In this document: one piece after another, positions 47,337 through 56,214 of the stretch
Numbering within the stretch: position 1 is the first letter of the stretch
Layout: each line of letters opens with the position of its first letter
Position numbers and translations under genes: made by a program
The notes under the pieces: generated by a model
What the model was told of the DNA's origin: nothing
What the model saw: only the letters and a program-made list of their open reading frames with translations
The model's database searches: none
Assembly: GCF_003287285.1 (NCBI RefSeq)
Contig: NZ_QMIG01000017.1
Coordinates: 46,117 to 110,116 of the forward strand
Source of the DNA: Phytoactinopolyspora halophila
GTDB lineage: Bacteria > Actinomycetota > Actinomycetes > Jiangellales > Jiangellaceae
Length of the DNA stretch: 64,000 nucleotides
Direction: 5' to 3'

Positions 47337-48149
47337 TCACCAGATCGACCATCCTCCATCGACAATCCAGTCAGCACCGGTAACAAACGATGCCTCGTCG
47401 GACGCTAGAAATTCGACCACCGATGCTATCTCGTCCGGCCTTCCCATTCTCTTCAAGGGAGTTCCATGCGCAAAGCGATCTACTTGGAAATCAGGCCAAC
47501 GCCGTTCCGGGTTCTTGATCATTCCCGGTGAGACCGTGTTGACTCTAATGTTCCATTGGCCGGCTGCTACTGCAAGCTCCCGCGTAAGTGCCGCAAGGGC
47601 ACCTTTCGAAGCATGATATGCCAATGAACGTCTCGGATTATCATCAGATGTACTCGACTGGAGTTCCTCATAGAACTGTTTATTCAACCCCAATAACCCA
47701 TACACCGAGCCGATGTTGACGATGGCTCCGCGACGGTTCGACTTCATCAGCTCGATCGCCCATGAGGACAAGATGGCGGCGGCCACGACATTGATGTCGA
47801 GCTCAGCCCTCCATTGCTCATCCGTTTGATCGAACAGCGACATGGATGTGCATTGAGCAGCGCAATTCACCAATAATTCAAATCTGCCCGGGATTTCGTC
47901 AAGAGTCTTACGCAATACTTCGCGACCCACCGAAGTAGAGATATCACATTCTGCCATGATGATATCAGGTGCATTTCCAGGCTGACGGGATGCCGTATAC
48001 CTAAGATCTTCGTCGTCAAGACCGGCAATGAGGCATCGCCAGCCGTTTCCGGCCAGTCGGAGCGTCGTTGCCCGCCCGATTCCACGTCCGCCACCCGTAA
48101 TGACTGCGATCCTGTCGTTGGACTGCTCGGTCGACCGGTAGGCATCCAT
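47337..48149 (-). CDS. SDR family oxidoreductase, paralogue of the downstream SDR
   Basis: 270 residues from ATG 48149. TGGGRGIGRATTLRLAGNG loop, NCAAQ, catalytic Ser in IVNIGSVYGLLGLN, then a long insertion (KQFYEELQSSTSDDNPRR) before LAYHASKGALAAL with Tyr and Lys. C terminus FVTGADWIVDGGWSIW resembles the neighbour's. AAGGGG lies about 11 bases upstream of the ATG. The two SDRs probably arose by duplication and act on related substrates. About 240 bases without a gene separate them. Confidence 0.88.
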   Translation of the reverse strand: MDAYRSTEQSNDRIAVITGGGRGIGRATTLRLAGNGWRCLIAGLDDEDLRYTASRQPGNAPDIIMAECDISTSVGREVLRKTLDEIPGRFELLVNCAAQCTSMSLFDQTDEQWRAELDINVVAAAILSSWAIELMKSNRRGAIVNIGSVYGLLGLNKQFYEELQSSTSDDNPRRSLAYHASKGALAALTRELAVAAGQWNIRVNTVSPGMIKNPERRWPDFQVDRFAHGTPLKRMGRPDEIASVVEFLASDEASFVTGADWIVDGGWSIW

Positions 48150-48461
48150 GACATCAACTGCCCCTTTGTTCGCTGGCCTCGGCCCGCAAGGATCCCGGCA
48201 CGACAGCTCATGTGAGTTGCGTCCCACGTGCAGTCACACAGCGACCCCAGCCAGGATCGCTCCTGACCTGCACCAAATCCCTTCCGTGGATCAAGGACCA
48301 GTGCTCCCGCATCGATCATCATGCAACGATCGGGCTGTTCGCTACGGGGCTCGGTTTCACGCGCTCTGATACCAGCGGTGGTCCCCCTGATGTTCAAACT
48401 CATACCGCCCTGGGTCACGGAGTGCGGAACACCACCGAGAACTGTCTTGACGGCCGGGAGA
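48150..48461. other. Non-coding stretch at the right edge of the island
   Basis: About 310 bases between the SDR start and the end of the oxidoreductase gene. The minus strand is open for roughly 180 codons in another frame but shows no motif. No integrase, inverted repeat or tRNA is visible. It probably contains the promoter of the island operon. Confidence 0.4.
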
Positions 48462-49700
48462 TCACATGTGGTGCAGCGGCACGTCGGTGTCGGTGAGCCG
48501 GGACGGATCGACCGTGCGCCCGGACCGGACGAGTTCTTCGACGGGGCCGATGCCTTCGTCCCAGAGGTTCACGTGCATCCCGGCACGCACCCGGCCACCG
48601 CTGAGCCAGAAGGCGTGAAACGCCCGCCCTTCGACGTCGCCGCGGAACACGACGTCGTCGTACGCTCCCGGCGGCGCATAGCCGATGTACTCCATGCCGA
48701 GGTCGTACTGGTCTGTGAAGAAGAACGGCAGCCGATCGTAGCTGACCTCGTGCCCGAGCATCGAGCGAGCGGCTGCCGGGCCGCTGTCCAGCGCGTTCGC
48801 CCAGTGCTCCACCCGAACCCGGTCACCGAGCACGGGATGGTCCACGCTAGCGATGTCGCCAGCGGCGTAGATGTCCTCGTCGGATGAGCGGAGCCCGGCG
48901 TCCACGAGCACGCCGCCGCCGTGGCCGTCGACGTCGAGGCCGGCCGCCTCGGCGAGATCGACCAGCGGGCGCGCTCCAATCCCGACGACGACGGTGTCGG
49001 CCATGATCTCGTCGCCGGTGTCGGTGCGCACCGCTACCACCCGGCCGTCGTCGCCGATCACCTCCTGCACGCTGCTTCCGAGCCGCAGGTCGACACCGTG
49101 CTCCCGATGGAGGTCGGCGAAGACGCGGGCGGCGTCATTGCCGAGGGCGCCCTGCAACGGAAGTTCGGCCGTCTCGACCAGTGTCACGTCGACGTCGGCC
49201 GTCCGGGCGGCCGCGGCGACCTCCAGGCCGATCCACCCACCACCGACGACGACCAGCCGGTGGGGCGGGTCGAGTATGTCGAGCAGGTGGTCGGCGTCGG
49301 CGAGTTCGCGGAGGTAATGGACGGATTCGAGCTCCACACCCGGAACGTCGAGGCGGCGCGGTGTGGACCCCGTGGCAAGCAGCAGCTTGTCGTAATGCAC
49401 CCGCTCACCCCCGGCGATCTCGACCTCGTGATCGTCGCGATGCACGGCCGTGGCCGGTGTGGACAGCCGGAGGTCGACGTCGTGTTCGACGTACCACTGC
49501 TTCGGGTGCACGAACGCCTGGGCGCGCTCGTCGGTGCCGAGCAGGTAGCCCTTGGACAGCGGCGGGCGCTCGTAGGGAGGTTCGGCTTCTGCCGCGAGCA
49601 GGACGATGCGCCCCTCGAAACCTTCGTCGCGTAGCGTCTCGGCCGCCTTCGCCCCGGCCAGGCCGCCACCGACGATGACGACACTGGAGGTGGAATCCAT
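48462..49700 (-). CDS. NAD(P)/FAD-dependent oxidoreductase, ferredoxin-reductase type
   Basis: 412 residues. FAD motif VVIVGGGLAGAKAAETLR, then YERPPLSKGYLLG (phthalate-dioxygenase ferredoxin reductase family), NAD motif LVVVGGGWIGLEVAAAAR near residue 148, ATG-type LLATGSTPRRL, and the second FAD motif DEDIYAAGDIASVDHP near 285. A C-terminal reductase dimer domain follows. It would pass electrons from NAD(P)H to a ferredoxin serving an oxygenase or P450; no such partner is next door. AAAGG precedes ATG 49700. Its 3' end is duplicated at 44060-44123 across the island. Confidence 0.92.
   Translation of the reverse strand: MDSTSSVVIVGGGLAGAKAAETLRDEGFEGRIVLLAAEAEPPYERPPLSKGYLLGTDERAQAFVHPKQWYVEHDVDLRLSTPATAVHRDDHEVEIAGGERVHYDKLLLATGSTPRRLDVPGVELESVHYLRELADADHLLDILDPPHRLVVVGGGWIGLEVAAAARTADVDVTLVETAELPLQGALGNDAARVFADLHREHGVDLRLGSSVQEVIGDDGRVVAVRTDTGDEIMADTVVVGIGARPLVDLAEAAGLDVDGHGGGVLVDAGLRSSDEDIYAAGDIASVDHPVLGDRVRVEHWANALDSGPAAARSMLGHEVSYDRLPFFFTDQYDLGMEYIGYAPPGAYDDVVFRGDVEGRAFHAFWLSGGRVRAGMHVNLWDEGIGPVEELVRSGRTVDPSRLTDTDVPLHHM
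48470..48533. repeat. 64-bp direct repeat, copy B (right edge of the island, inside the oxidoreductase gene)
   Basis: Same sequence as copy A (62/64). It covers the codons for the last 22 or so residues of the oxidoreductase except the final two, so the gene remains intact with an altered very end (HHM in place of HQA). Confidence 0.85.
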
Positions 49701-49792
49701 GGTGCCGACCTTTGCCGAATGCTCCGGCCATGTCAACGAAAAGCCGGATCTTGGCTTGTGCGCAGGAACATCACCGGCACCCGCGGCCGTGG

Positions 49793-50944
49793 TTACCGCG
49801 TCTCCGGCGCCACGTTCAGCAGACCGTCGGCGGTCTCGACGACGCGTACCCCGAACGGCTCGCTGACCGTGCTCAATGTCGATGCCAGCCAGGTCACGTC
49901 CGCATCCGGGGCGCGTTCCAGGCGCATCGTGCGCGTTCGCATCGGCACGATCCGCAGTCTCGCCAGCTCGCCGCTTTCCGGGCGCACGGACGCGAGGTAC
50001 ATCGCCCGGAGATCGTCCCGATAGCGTTCACCACCGGATATGCCCTCGTAGTCGTTGATTAGGTCGCCACATCCGTACAGGATCAGCTTGCCCCGATACA
50101 TCTCGATCGGCCGGGCATGGTGTGACGAGTGCCCGTGGACGACGTCGACTCCCGCCTCGTCGATCAACTGGTGAGCGAAGGAGCGCTGCGCGCGCGGGAT
50201 GTCGTACCCCCAGTTCGACCCCCAGTGGATCGATGCGACCACGATGTCGCCTGGCCGGGTCACGTCGGCGATCCGGGCAGCCAGCGAGGCAGCGCCCTCG
50301 GGCGTGAGATCCACGAGATCGACGCCCCGCCGCCGCGGACCCGCGGCCCAGTCGGTGGGGATGCCGCTGGAGACCGAACCGAGCCCGAGAACGACGACGC
50401 GCCCGCCATGCCCGATGTCGATCACGGCCGGGCGCCGCGCCCCGTCCTCGTCGCGCCCTGCCCCGATCCCCCGCAGTCCCGCGCGTTCCAGCACGTCGAG
50501 TGTCTCGTCGAGCCCGTCGGGGCCGAAGTCCATGACGTGGTTGTTCGCGAGGACGCACGCGTCCGGTGCGGCGACGCGCAGGCTGGCGATGTTGTCCGGG
50601 CTCATCCGGTAGTGCACGGCCTTGCCCGGATCGAACGTCGGGGAGCGGGTGATGCTCGTTTCGACGTTGACGATCCGCACGTCCGGAGCGAGCTCGTCGA
50701 GCGTAGGCACCGCGTCACCCCACGGCCAGGAGGGATCGACCGGGCGCGGGATCGGCCCGTTCATCGATTCGGCGAGCTCGACGTACGTACGGGCATCCTT
50801 GACGTGGTGCTCTCGCAGCTCCGGATCCCCGGGATGCGGCAAGATTTGATCGACACCGCGGCCCAGCATCACGTCGCCACTCAGGAACAGCTCGACGTTG
50901 GTGGTGACGCCGTCCGCTGCGTTCTTATCTACCTGCTCGGACAT
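49793..50944 (-). CDS. CapA family protein (PgsA/CapA-like metallophosphatase fold)
   Basis: About 383 residues. The family begins at VELFLSGDVMLGRGVDQILP, then VRIVNVETSIT near 100, ANNHVMDFGPDGLDETLDVL near 145 (metal-binding Asn-His), VVASIHWGSNWGY near 245 and VHGHSSHHARPIEMY near 285. Family members are linked to poly-gamma-glutamate capsule synthesis or are uncharacterised metallophosphatases. No signal peptide or membrane anchor is seen and no capB or capC is nearby, so a capsule role is uncertain. The start is unsure: ATG 50944 is used; an in-frame ATG or GTG lies up to 50998. Confidence 0.85.
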   Translation of the reverse strand: MSEQVDKNAADGVTTNVELFLSGDVMLGRGVDQILPHPGDPELREHHVKDARTYVELAESMNGPIPRPVDPSWPWGDAVPTLDELAPDVRIVNVETSITRSPTFDPGKAVHYRMSPDNIASLRVAAPDACVLANNHVMDFGPDGLDETLDVLERAGLRGIGAGRDEDGARRPAVIDIGHGGRVVVLGLGSVSSGIPTDWAAGPRRRGVDLVDLTPEGAASLAARIADVTRPGDIVVASIHWGSNWGYDIPRAQRSFAHQLIDEAGVDVVHGHSSHHARPIEMYRGKLILYGCGDLINDYEGISGGERYRDDLRAMYLASVRPESGELARLRIVPMRTRTMRLERAPDADVTWLASTLSTVSEPFGVRVVETADGLLNVAPETR

Positions 50945-50969
50945 CGGAAAACGCGGAAGGTCTCGGACA

Positions 50970-51297
50970 GAAGTGAAGCTGGTACCCATCTCGCCCAACG
51001 GTACGCCGAGGCTCTCAGGCGCCTGGGCGAGTCGTGACGCATACGCGACATCTCACCGTCGAACACCCCATCCGGCTTGCCGAGTTCGCCCTCGGCACTC
51101 AGCCAGCCATTCGTGACCACGGTCTTCTGGCTTCCGCCGCGGAACGTCTGAGCACATCCATGTTCGGCACGGAGATGTATCCGACTCTTCTCAGCAAGTC
51201 CGCCGCGCTCAGGCACTCGATCGCTCGCTTCCGTCCTCTGGTCGGCGGCAACAAGCGACTCGCTTGGCTGAGTACGGCCGTCATGTGCGAGATCAAC
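50970..51297 (+). pseudogene. Remnant of a Doc-type toxin gene with the tail of its antitoxin gene
   Basis: A plus-strand frame from GTG 51034 reads LTVEHPIRLAEFAL, IRDHGLLASAAER, MYPTLLSKSAALRHSIARF and VGGNKRLAWLSTAV, the order of landmarks of Doc/Fic death-on-curing toxins. The active-site His of HPxxDGNKR is Arg and the Asp is Gly here. The C-terminal third is missing: the frame runs into the mnmA 3' end. The GTG overlaps by four bases the stop (51035-51037) of another frame ending THLAQRYAEALRRLGES, a likely antitoxin C terminus; its front part is gone (the capA start lies there). Inactive by sequence. Confidence 0.65.
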
Positions 51298-51298
51298 G

Positions 51299-52432
51299 TC
51301 ACCCGCCGGCCACGGACTGCGCGCCCGCACGCGCACGATCGCTCGTTCCCGCACGGTCGCTCGTTCCCGCACGATCGATCGTGGCCGAGCCGATCACGCG
51401 CTCACCGTCGTACAAGACGATCGCCTGACCCGGCGCCACGCCTTCCTGTGCCACGTCGAACCAGACCGTGATCTCGTCGCCATGCACCTCGGCCCGGGCC
51501 GGAACCGCCTCGCCGTGCGCGCGGAACTGCGCGCCGCAGGTCACCACGCCCTCGGGCGCGGGACCGCACCAGCGCGTCGAGCTGCCCGCCACCTCGTCGA
51601 CGGCCAGCTGCTCGCGGGGCCCCACCGTCACCGTGCGGTCAGTCGGTGAGATGTCCAGGACGTAGCGGCGCTTGCCGTCCGGCGCGGGAGTGCCGATGCC
51701 CAGCCCCTTGCGCTGACCGATAGTGAAGCCGAACGTGCCGTCGTGGGCGCCGAGCACCTCGCCGGACGTGTCGACAATCTCACCCGGCGCGTCCCCGAGC
51801 TGGTCGCGCAGGAACCCGGCCGTGTCACCGTTGGAGATGAAGCAGATGTCGTGGCTGTCGGGCTTGCGCGCCACGGCGAGCCCGCGCCGTTCGGCCTCCT
51901 CGCGAATGTCCGTCTTCGGCGTGTCACCCAGCGGGAACATCGCGTGCGCGAGCTGCTCGGCGGTCAGCACGCCGAGGACGTACGACTGGTCCTTGTCCGG
52001 GTCGACGGCACGGTGCAGCTCGCGACCATGCGAACCGTCGACGATTCGCGCGTAGTGGCCCGTACAGACCGCGTCGAACCCCAGCGCGAGGGCACGATCC
52101 AGCACCGCCGCGAACTTGATCTTCTCGTTGCAGCGCATACACGGATTCGGGGTACGTCCGGCAGCGTACTCGGCGACGAAGTCGTCGACGACGTCCTCGC
52201 GGAACCGCTCGGCGAGATCCCAGATGTAGAAGGGGATGCCGAGCACGTCCGCCGCGCGCCGCGCATCGCGCGAGTCCTCCACGGTGCAGCATCCACGCGC
52301 GCCGGAACGGAACGACTTCGGGTTCGACGACAGCGCCAGATGCACTCCGGTGACGTCGTGGCCGGCCTCGACCATGCGCGCGGCCGCGACCGCGGAATCG
52401 ACGCCTCCGGACATCGCCGCCAGGATTCGCAT
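51299..52432 (-). CDS. mnmA: tRNA-specific 2-thiouridylase
   Basis: 377 residues. PP-loop ATP motif [15 protein letters not shown] at residues 6-20, first active-site Cys in [12 protein letters not shown] near 108, TGHYARI near 130, second Cys in [15 protein letters not shown] near 203, and [11 protein letters not shown] near 243. It puts sulfur on U34 of tRNA(Lys/Glu/Gln), fed by a cysteine desulfurase, whose gene lies two bases upstream. ATG 52432 follows GAGGTG. The C-terminal 25 residues carry a short repeat ([18 protein letters not shown]) not found in the family, encoded by repeated DNA at 51330-51385. Confidence 0.97.
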   Translation of the reverse strand: MRILAAMSGGVDSAVAAARMVEAGHDVTGVHLALSSNPKSFRSGARGCCTVEDSRDARRAADVLGIPFYIWDLAERFREDVVDDFVAEYAAGRTPNPCMRCNEKIKFAAVLDRALALGFDAVCTGHYARIVDGSHGRELHRAVDPDKDQSYVLGVLTAEQLAHAMFPLGDTPKTDIREEAERRGLAVARKPDSHDICFISNGDTAGFLRDQLGDAPGEIVDTSGEVLGAHDGTFGFTIGQRKGLGIGTPAPDGKRRYVLDISPTDRTVTVGPREQLAVDEVAGSSTRWCGPAPEGVVTCGAQFRAHGEAVPARAEVHGDEITVWFDVAQEGVAPGQAIVLYDGERVIGSATIDRAGTSDRAGTSDRARAGAQSVAGG

Positions 52433-52434
52433 CG

Positions 52435-53625
52435 TCACCTCACTCCAACCATGCCGGCCGCGCGGGCACGTTCGGTCACCGGACCGATCGCACCCGCCAC
52501 GGCGTCGACGTCTTCCTGTGTCGACGTTCGCCCCAGGGAGAACCGCAACGACGCCCGCGCCACTTCCTCGTCGATACCCATGGCCAGCAAGACGTGCGAC
52601 GGCCGCGGCACGCCCGTCGAGCACGCGCTTCCCGTCGAGCAGTGGATTCCCATGGCGTCGAGCAGGAGCAGCAGCGAATCGCCTTCACAGCCGGGGAACG
52701 ACAGGTGCGCGATGCTTGGCAGCGAGCTCGAGGGGTCGCCGTTGTACACGACGTCCGGCACGGCATCGCGCACCCGACGGACCAGCTCATCCCGCAGCCG
52801 GCCGAGTTCACGTGCGTGCATGGAGACGTCGTCGGTCACCGTGGCCACGGCCGTCGCCAGGCCGGCGTACGACGGCGTGTCCAGCGTGCCCGAGCGCACG
52901 TCGCGTTCCTGGCCACCGCCGTGCAGCACTGGCGTGAGTTCGACGTCGCGCTGCAGCAGCAGGGCGCCGACTCCCATCGGACCGCCGATCTTGTGCCCGG
53001 AGATGGTCATGGTGTCCGCGCCGCTGGCGGAGAAGTTGACCGGCACCTGCCCGACTGCCTGTACGGCGTCGGTGTGGAACGGAATTCCGTGCTCTCGTGC
53101 GAGCGCGCTCACCTCGTCGATCGGCTGCAGCGTTCCGACCTCGTTGTTGGCCCACATCACCGTCACCAGGGCGACGGAGTCGGGGTCGCGTTCGATGGCG
53201 ACGCGCAGCGCGTCGACGTCGAGCCGGCCGGTCGCGTCGACCGGAAGCCACTCGATCCGGGCGCCCTGGGCATCGCCCAGCCACTGCACGGTGTCCAGCA
53301 CCGCATGGTGCTCAACCGCCGAGGCCAGGATGCGCACCCGGCGCTCGTCGGCGGATCTGCGTGACCAGTACAGACCCTTGACGGCGAGGTTGTCGGCCTC
53401 GGTTCCGCCGGAGGTGAACACCACCTCGCTGGGCCGGGCGCCGAGGGCGGCAGCCACGGTCTCGCGGGATTCTTCGACCATCTTGCGGGCCTGGCGTCCG
53501 GCGGCATGCAGCGACGACGGATTCCCGAGGTGGGTCATCGCCTCGGCCACGACCTCGACGACCCCGGGAAGGACGGGGCTGGTTGCCGCGTGGTCGAGGT
53601 AGACACGTCGCTCGGACTCATACAT
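52435..53625 (-). CDS. Cysteine desulfurase (NifS/IscS type)
   Basis: 396 residues. PLP aminotransferase class [11 protein letters not shown] start, [13 protein letters not shown] near 75, VEHHAVLD near 103, [13 protein letters not shown] near 153, DAVQAVGQ near 180, the PLP Lys in [10 protein letters not shown] near 205, and the persulfide Cys in [17 protein letters not shown] near 330. It frees sulfur from cysteine for tRNA thiolation by MnmA, directly downstream (two-base gap), and possibly for Fe-S clusters. ATG 53625 is family-like; the ribosome binding site is weak. Confidence 0.96.
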   Translation of the reverse strand: MYESERRVYLDHAATSPVLPGVVEVVAEAMTHLGNPSSLHAAGRQARKMVEESRETVAAALGARPSEVVFTSGGTEADNLAVKGLYWSRRSADERRVRILASAVEHHAVLDTVQWLGDAQGARIEWLPVDATGRLDVDALRVAIERDPDSVALVTVMWANNEVGTLQPIDEVSALAREHGIPFHTDAVQAVGQVPVNFSASGADTMTISGHKIGGPMGVGALLLQRDVELTPVLHGGGQERDVRSGTLDTPSYAGLATAVATVTDDVSMHARELGRLRDELVRRVRDAVPDVVYNGDPSSSLPSIAHLSFPGCEGDSLLLLLDAMGIHCSTGSACSTGVPRPSHVLLAMGIDEEVARASLRFSLGRTSTQEDVDAVAGAIGPVTERARAAGMVGVR

Positions 53626-53680
53626 AACGACGTCCAGTCTACGTGCTTGACGCCGCCAGCGGCCCGTGGCCGACAGCGAT

Positions 53681-53731
53681 GACGGCCCGGCCCGGGTCCA
53701 GGGCTGGCCCCGGGCCGGGGGCCGGGCCGTC
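53681..53731. terminator. GC-rich terminator after the phosphodiester glycosidase gene
   Basis: Arms GACGGCCCGGCC (53681-53692) and complement (53720-53731), with further pairing inside the loop (CGGG/CCCG). It lies just past the stop of the minus-strand glycosidase gene and upstream of the cysteine desulfurase gene. Confidence 0.65.
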
Positions 53732-53743
53732 GTCACTCTCGGG

Positions 53744-55006
53744 TCAGTCCGCGACCTCGCTGAAGACACCCACGCCGTTGGGGACCGGACGTTCTTGCCC
53801 GCCAGAGGGCGAGTTCACCACGCTCACCGAATCGGCATGTCGCTCGCGCGCCACCATCGTGGTGGAACCTCCACCGTCGAGGTTGACCCCCGCGTCGGCG
53901 CCGAAGTCCACCATCAGCTCGGCCATGTCCTGAATGGAGATCCCGGCACTGTCCTCCTGGCGACCGTCGACGGTCACCAGGTAGACCGTGGAGCCGTCCG
54001 CGCTCGCGCCCGCGGAGGTGCGCGGCGCCCGCACGCCCTCCTGCAGGCCGGCCAGAGGCTCACCGTCGCGCAGGATGGGCGTGCCGCCGATGGCGAAGTC
54101 GAACGCTGCCCCGTCGTCGGCGACCATCTGATAGGTCACCTCCACGGCGTCGCCCGGTTCGAGGCCATCCAGGTCCTGGACTCCTCCTTCGCGCCCGACG
54201 AGGACGATGGTGTCGTCGGCGATCGCGCCGGAACGCGGTTCGTCGTGCACCTCCGTCACGACGCCGCCGGTCACCACCACCTCGATCGTCTCGTCCACGC
54301 ACGGATCGTTGCGACGCGTGTCCGATCCGCACGTCGCGCGCCTGCGGTCGGCCGTTCCCCAGTCGGAGGTGAAGGCGCCGACGCCACCTTCCTCGATCGC
54401 GTACTGGTTGAGCGCGTCCACCTCCGTGGTGCCGGACGGGGTCGTGATCGTCCCTTCGAGGGACAGCTCACCGATCTGCGCGCCATCATCCCCGGCCCCG
54501 AACACCGTTTCCAGGGTCGTGGTCTCGGGCGCGAGGGGCGGTCCCCATCGCTGGCCCATGGGCACGGCGGCGGTGAGGTCGACGCCCGTGGCCACGGCCG
54601 GACCGACCGGTGCGTTCGTGCCGTCGATCTCCGGGGTCCCGCCGATGTCGAAGAAGTCGCCGTTCACGCCGGCGACCGCGCCCTGCTCGTCGGCCAGCGT
54701 GGACACCGGCTCCCGGGCCGCGACGACGCCGGGGTAGAGCAGATCGAGGGAGACGGTGGGGTGGCTCAGATCGACCGTCAGGACGTCTCCCTCCACCCGG
54801 TCGCCAGCATCGTCCACCATCTCGAACTGCCGGTGTTTGACCCCCGGAGCCACCGGACGGGTCTTCCGGAACTCCGCGCCACTATCGTCGCTCTCCGCGG
54901 CGTCGACACCCGGCACCGCAACAACGGCCAGCGTCAATGCCCCGACCGATACCGCCCCGGCAAGCCGCCTGGTGTGCCCTGACCACGAGAACGTCCGCCC
55001 TGCCAT
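53744..55006 (-). CDS. Secreted phosphodiester glycosidase family protein (NAGPA-like)
   Basis: 420 residues with a signal peptide (basic RTFSWSGHTRRLAG, hydrophobic core VSVGALTLAVVAVPGVDA). The C-terminal half has AELMVDFGADAGVNLDGGGSTTMVARE, the diagnostic NLDGGGSTT loop of the NAGPA/YvmA-type phosphodiester glycosidase fold, and GVNGDFFDIGGTPE near residue 115. Bacterial members cleave phosphodiester-linked sugars or phage-type nucleotides; the substrate is unknown. Two cysteines (CGSDTRRNDPC) may form a disulfide. ATG 55006 follows GAGGAGGG. It stands alone between the cysteine desulfurase and etfA genes. Confidence 0.9.
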   Translation of the reverse strand: MAGRTFSWSGHTRRLAGAVSVGALTLAVVAVPGVDAAESDDSGAEFRKTRPVAPGVKHRQFEMVDDAGDRVEGDVLTVDLSHPTVSLDLLYPGVVAAREPVSTLADEQGAVAGVNGDFFDIGGTPEIDGTNAPVGPAVATGVDLTAAVPMGQRWGPPLAPETTTLETVFGAGDDGAQIGELSLEGTITTPSGTTEVDALNQYAIEEGGVGAFTSDWGTADRRRATCGSDTRRNDPCVDETIEVVVTGGVVTEVHDEPRSGAIADDTIVLVGREGGVQDLDGLEPGDAVEVTYQMVADDGAAFDFAIGGTPILRDGEPLAGLQEGVRAPRTSAGASADGSTVYLVTVDGRQEDSAGISIQDMAELMVDFGADAGVNLDGGGSTTMVARERHADSVSVVNSPSGGQERPVPNGVGVFSEVAD

Positions 55007-55050
55007 GTCGCCCTCCTCGCGCAGTCCGCGTTTTGGGCCAGGACTGTACA

Positions 55051-55075
55051 GGCCTAGACCACTTTGGTCTAGGCC
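55051..55075. terminator. Short hairpin upstream of the glycosidase gene
   Basis: Perfect 10-base arms GGCCTAGACC (55051-55060) and GGTCTAGGCC (55066-55075) around ACTTT. It lies 45 bases before the glycosidase ATG and downstream of etfA, so it could be an etfA terminator or a regulator site. Confidence 0.45.
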
Positions 55076-55102
55076 ACTTCCGGAATCATGACAGGAATGG
55101 GT

Positions 55103-55174
55103 GCACTTCGATGGTTAAACGTGCGGAAATGCCCTCGGATCGGCGAATAAACACACGTTTGACCATCGAAGTGC
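55103..55174. terminator. Long hairpin after etfA
   Basis: Arms 55103-55123 and 55154-55174 pair over 21 bases with one T-G position (U-G wobble in the plus-strand RNA) and a 30-base loop. It lies 58 bases past the etfA stop on the minus strand. Same style as the long hairpins at 25026, 39637 and 43935, though the stem sequence is different. Confidence 0.65.
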
Positions 55175-55232
55175 TCGACCGACTCCAGGAGCGGGCGTCA
55201 ACGCGCCGGCACCACCTTGAGGGTCGCGGCCC

Positions 55233-56180
55233 CTAGCCTTGGCGTTTGGTGATCTCCTCGGTGGCCCGCGGCAGCACGGTGTGCAGGTCGCCGACGACAC
55301 CGAAATCGACCATCGCGAAGATCGGCGCCTCGGGATCCTTGTCCACCGCGACGATCGTCTTCGACGTCTGCATGCCCGCCCGGTGCTGGATCGCACCGGA
55401 GATACCCGCGGCGATGTACAACTGGGGAGAAACCGTCTGCCCGGTCTGGCCGACTTGATGCGCGTGCGGGTACCACCCGGAATCGACCGCCGCCCGCGAC
55501 GCACCGACCGCGCCACCCAGCGCGTCGGCCAGCGCCTCCACGGGGCCAAAATCACCACCGGTGCCGCGCCCACCCGACACGACGACGGCCGCCTCGGCCA
55601 GATCCGGCCGGCCCGTGGTCTCGCGCTCGCTGCGTTCCACCACCGTGGCACGCTTGGCCGTATCGGAGATCGACACGGTGACCTTTTCCTCCTCCGGCGT
55701 GCTCGCAGCGGGCTCGGGCGCCGCCGAGTTCGGCTTCACGGTGATGATGGGAGTGCCGTGCGTGACGCGGGACGTGACGCTGTACTCCGCGGCGAAGACG
55801 GACTGGGTGGTGGTGAGATCAGCATCGATGTCCACCGCATCGGTGATGATCCCCGATTGCAGCTTCACCGCCAGCCGCCCTGCGATCTCCTTGCCGTCCG
55901 GGCTCGAGGGCAGCAGGATGGCCGCCGGCTCCGTCGTCGCCGCGATCTGCGCGAGCACCTCCGCCTCGGGCGCGACGAGATAGGTGCCGAAATCGGAGCT
56001 CTCGGCCACGTACACCTTGGTCGCGCCGTAGGCGGCAAGGGTTTCGCGGGCGGATTCGTAGCCCGATCCCAGGAACACCGCCACGGGATCGCCAGCACGA
56101 CGGGCCAGGGTCAGCAACTCGGTCGTGGTCTTTCGCACCACGCCGTCGGCGTGGTCGACGAGGACGAGAATCGTAGGCAT
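55233..56180 (-). CDS. etfA: Electron transfer flavoprotein subunit alpha
   Basis: 315 residues from ATG 56180 (AGGAG eight bases upstream; ATG 56186 is too close). It begins [22 protein letters not shown]. The FAD domain has [20 protein letters not shown] near 195, [23 protein letters not shown], and [29 protein letters not shown] residues near 262, all typical for EtfA. With EtfB it carries electrons from acyl-CoA and related dehydrogenases to the respiratory chain. The gene follows etfB by 34 bases. Confidence 0.96.
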   Translation of the reverse strand: MPTILVLVDHADGVVRKTTTELLTLARRAGDPVAVFLGSGYESARETLAAYGATKVYVAESSDFGTYLVAPEAEVLAQIAATTEPAAILLPSSPDGKEIAGRLAVKLQSGIITDAVDIDADLTTTQSVFAAEYSVTSRVTHGTPIITVKPNSAAPEPAASTPEEEKVTVSISDTAKRATVVERSERETTGRPDLAEAAVVVSGGRGTGGDFGPVEALADALGGAVGASRAAVDSGWYPHAHQVGQTGQTVSPQLYIAAGISGAIQHRAGMQTSKTIVAVDKDPEAPIFAMVDFGVVGDLHTVLPRATEEITKRQG

Positions 56181-56214
56181 GGACATATCTCCTTCAGGCG
56201 CGCCGGGCACCGGT

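Noticed and set aside
49793..50944. A capsule-synthesis role for the CapA-like protein
   Set aside because: No capB/capC/pgs genes nearby and no membrane anchor; only the family fold is supported.
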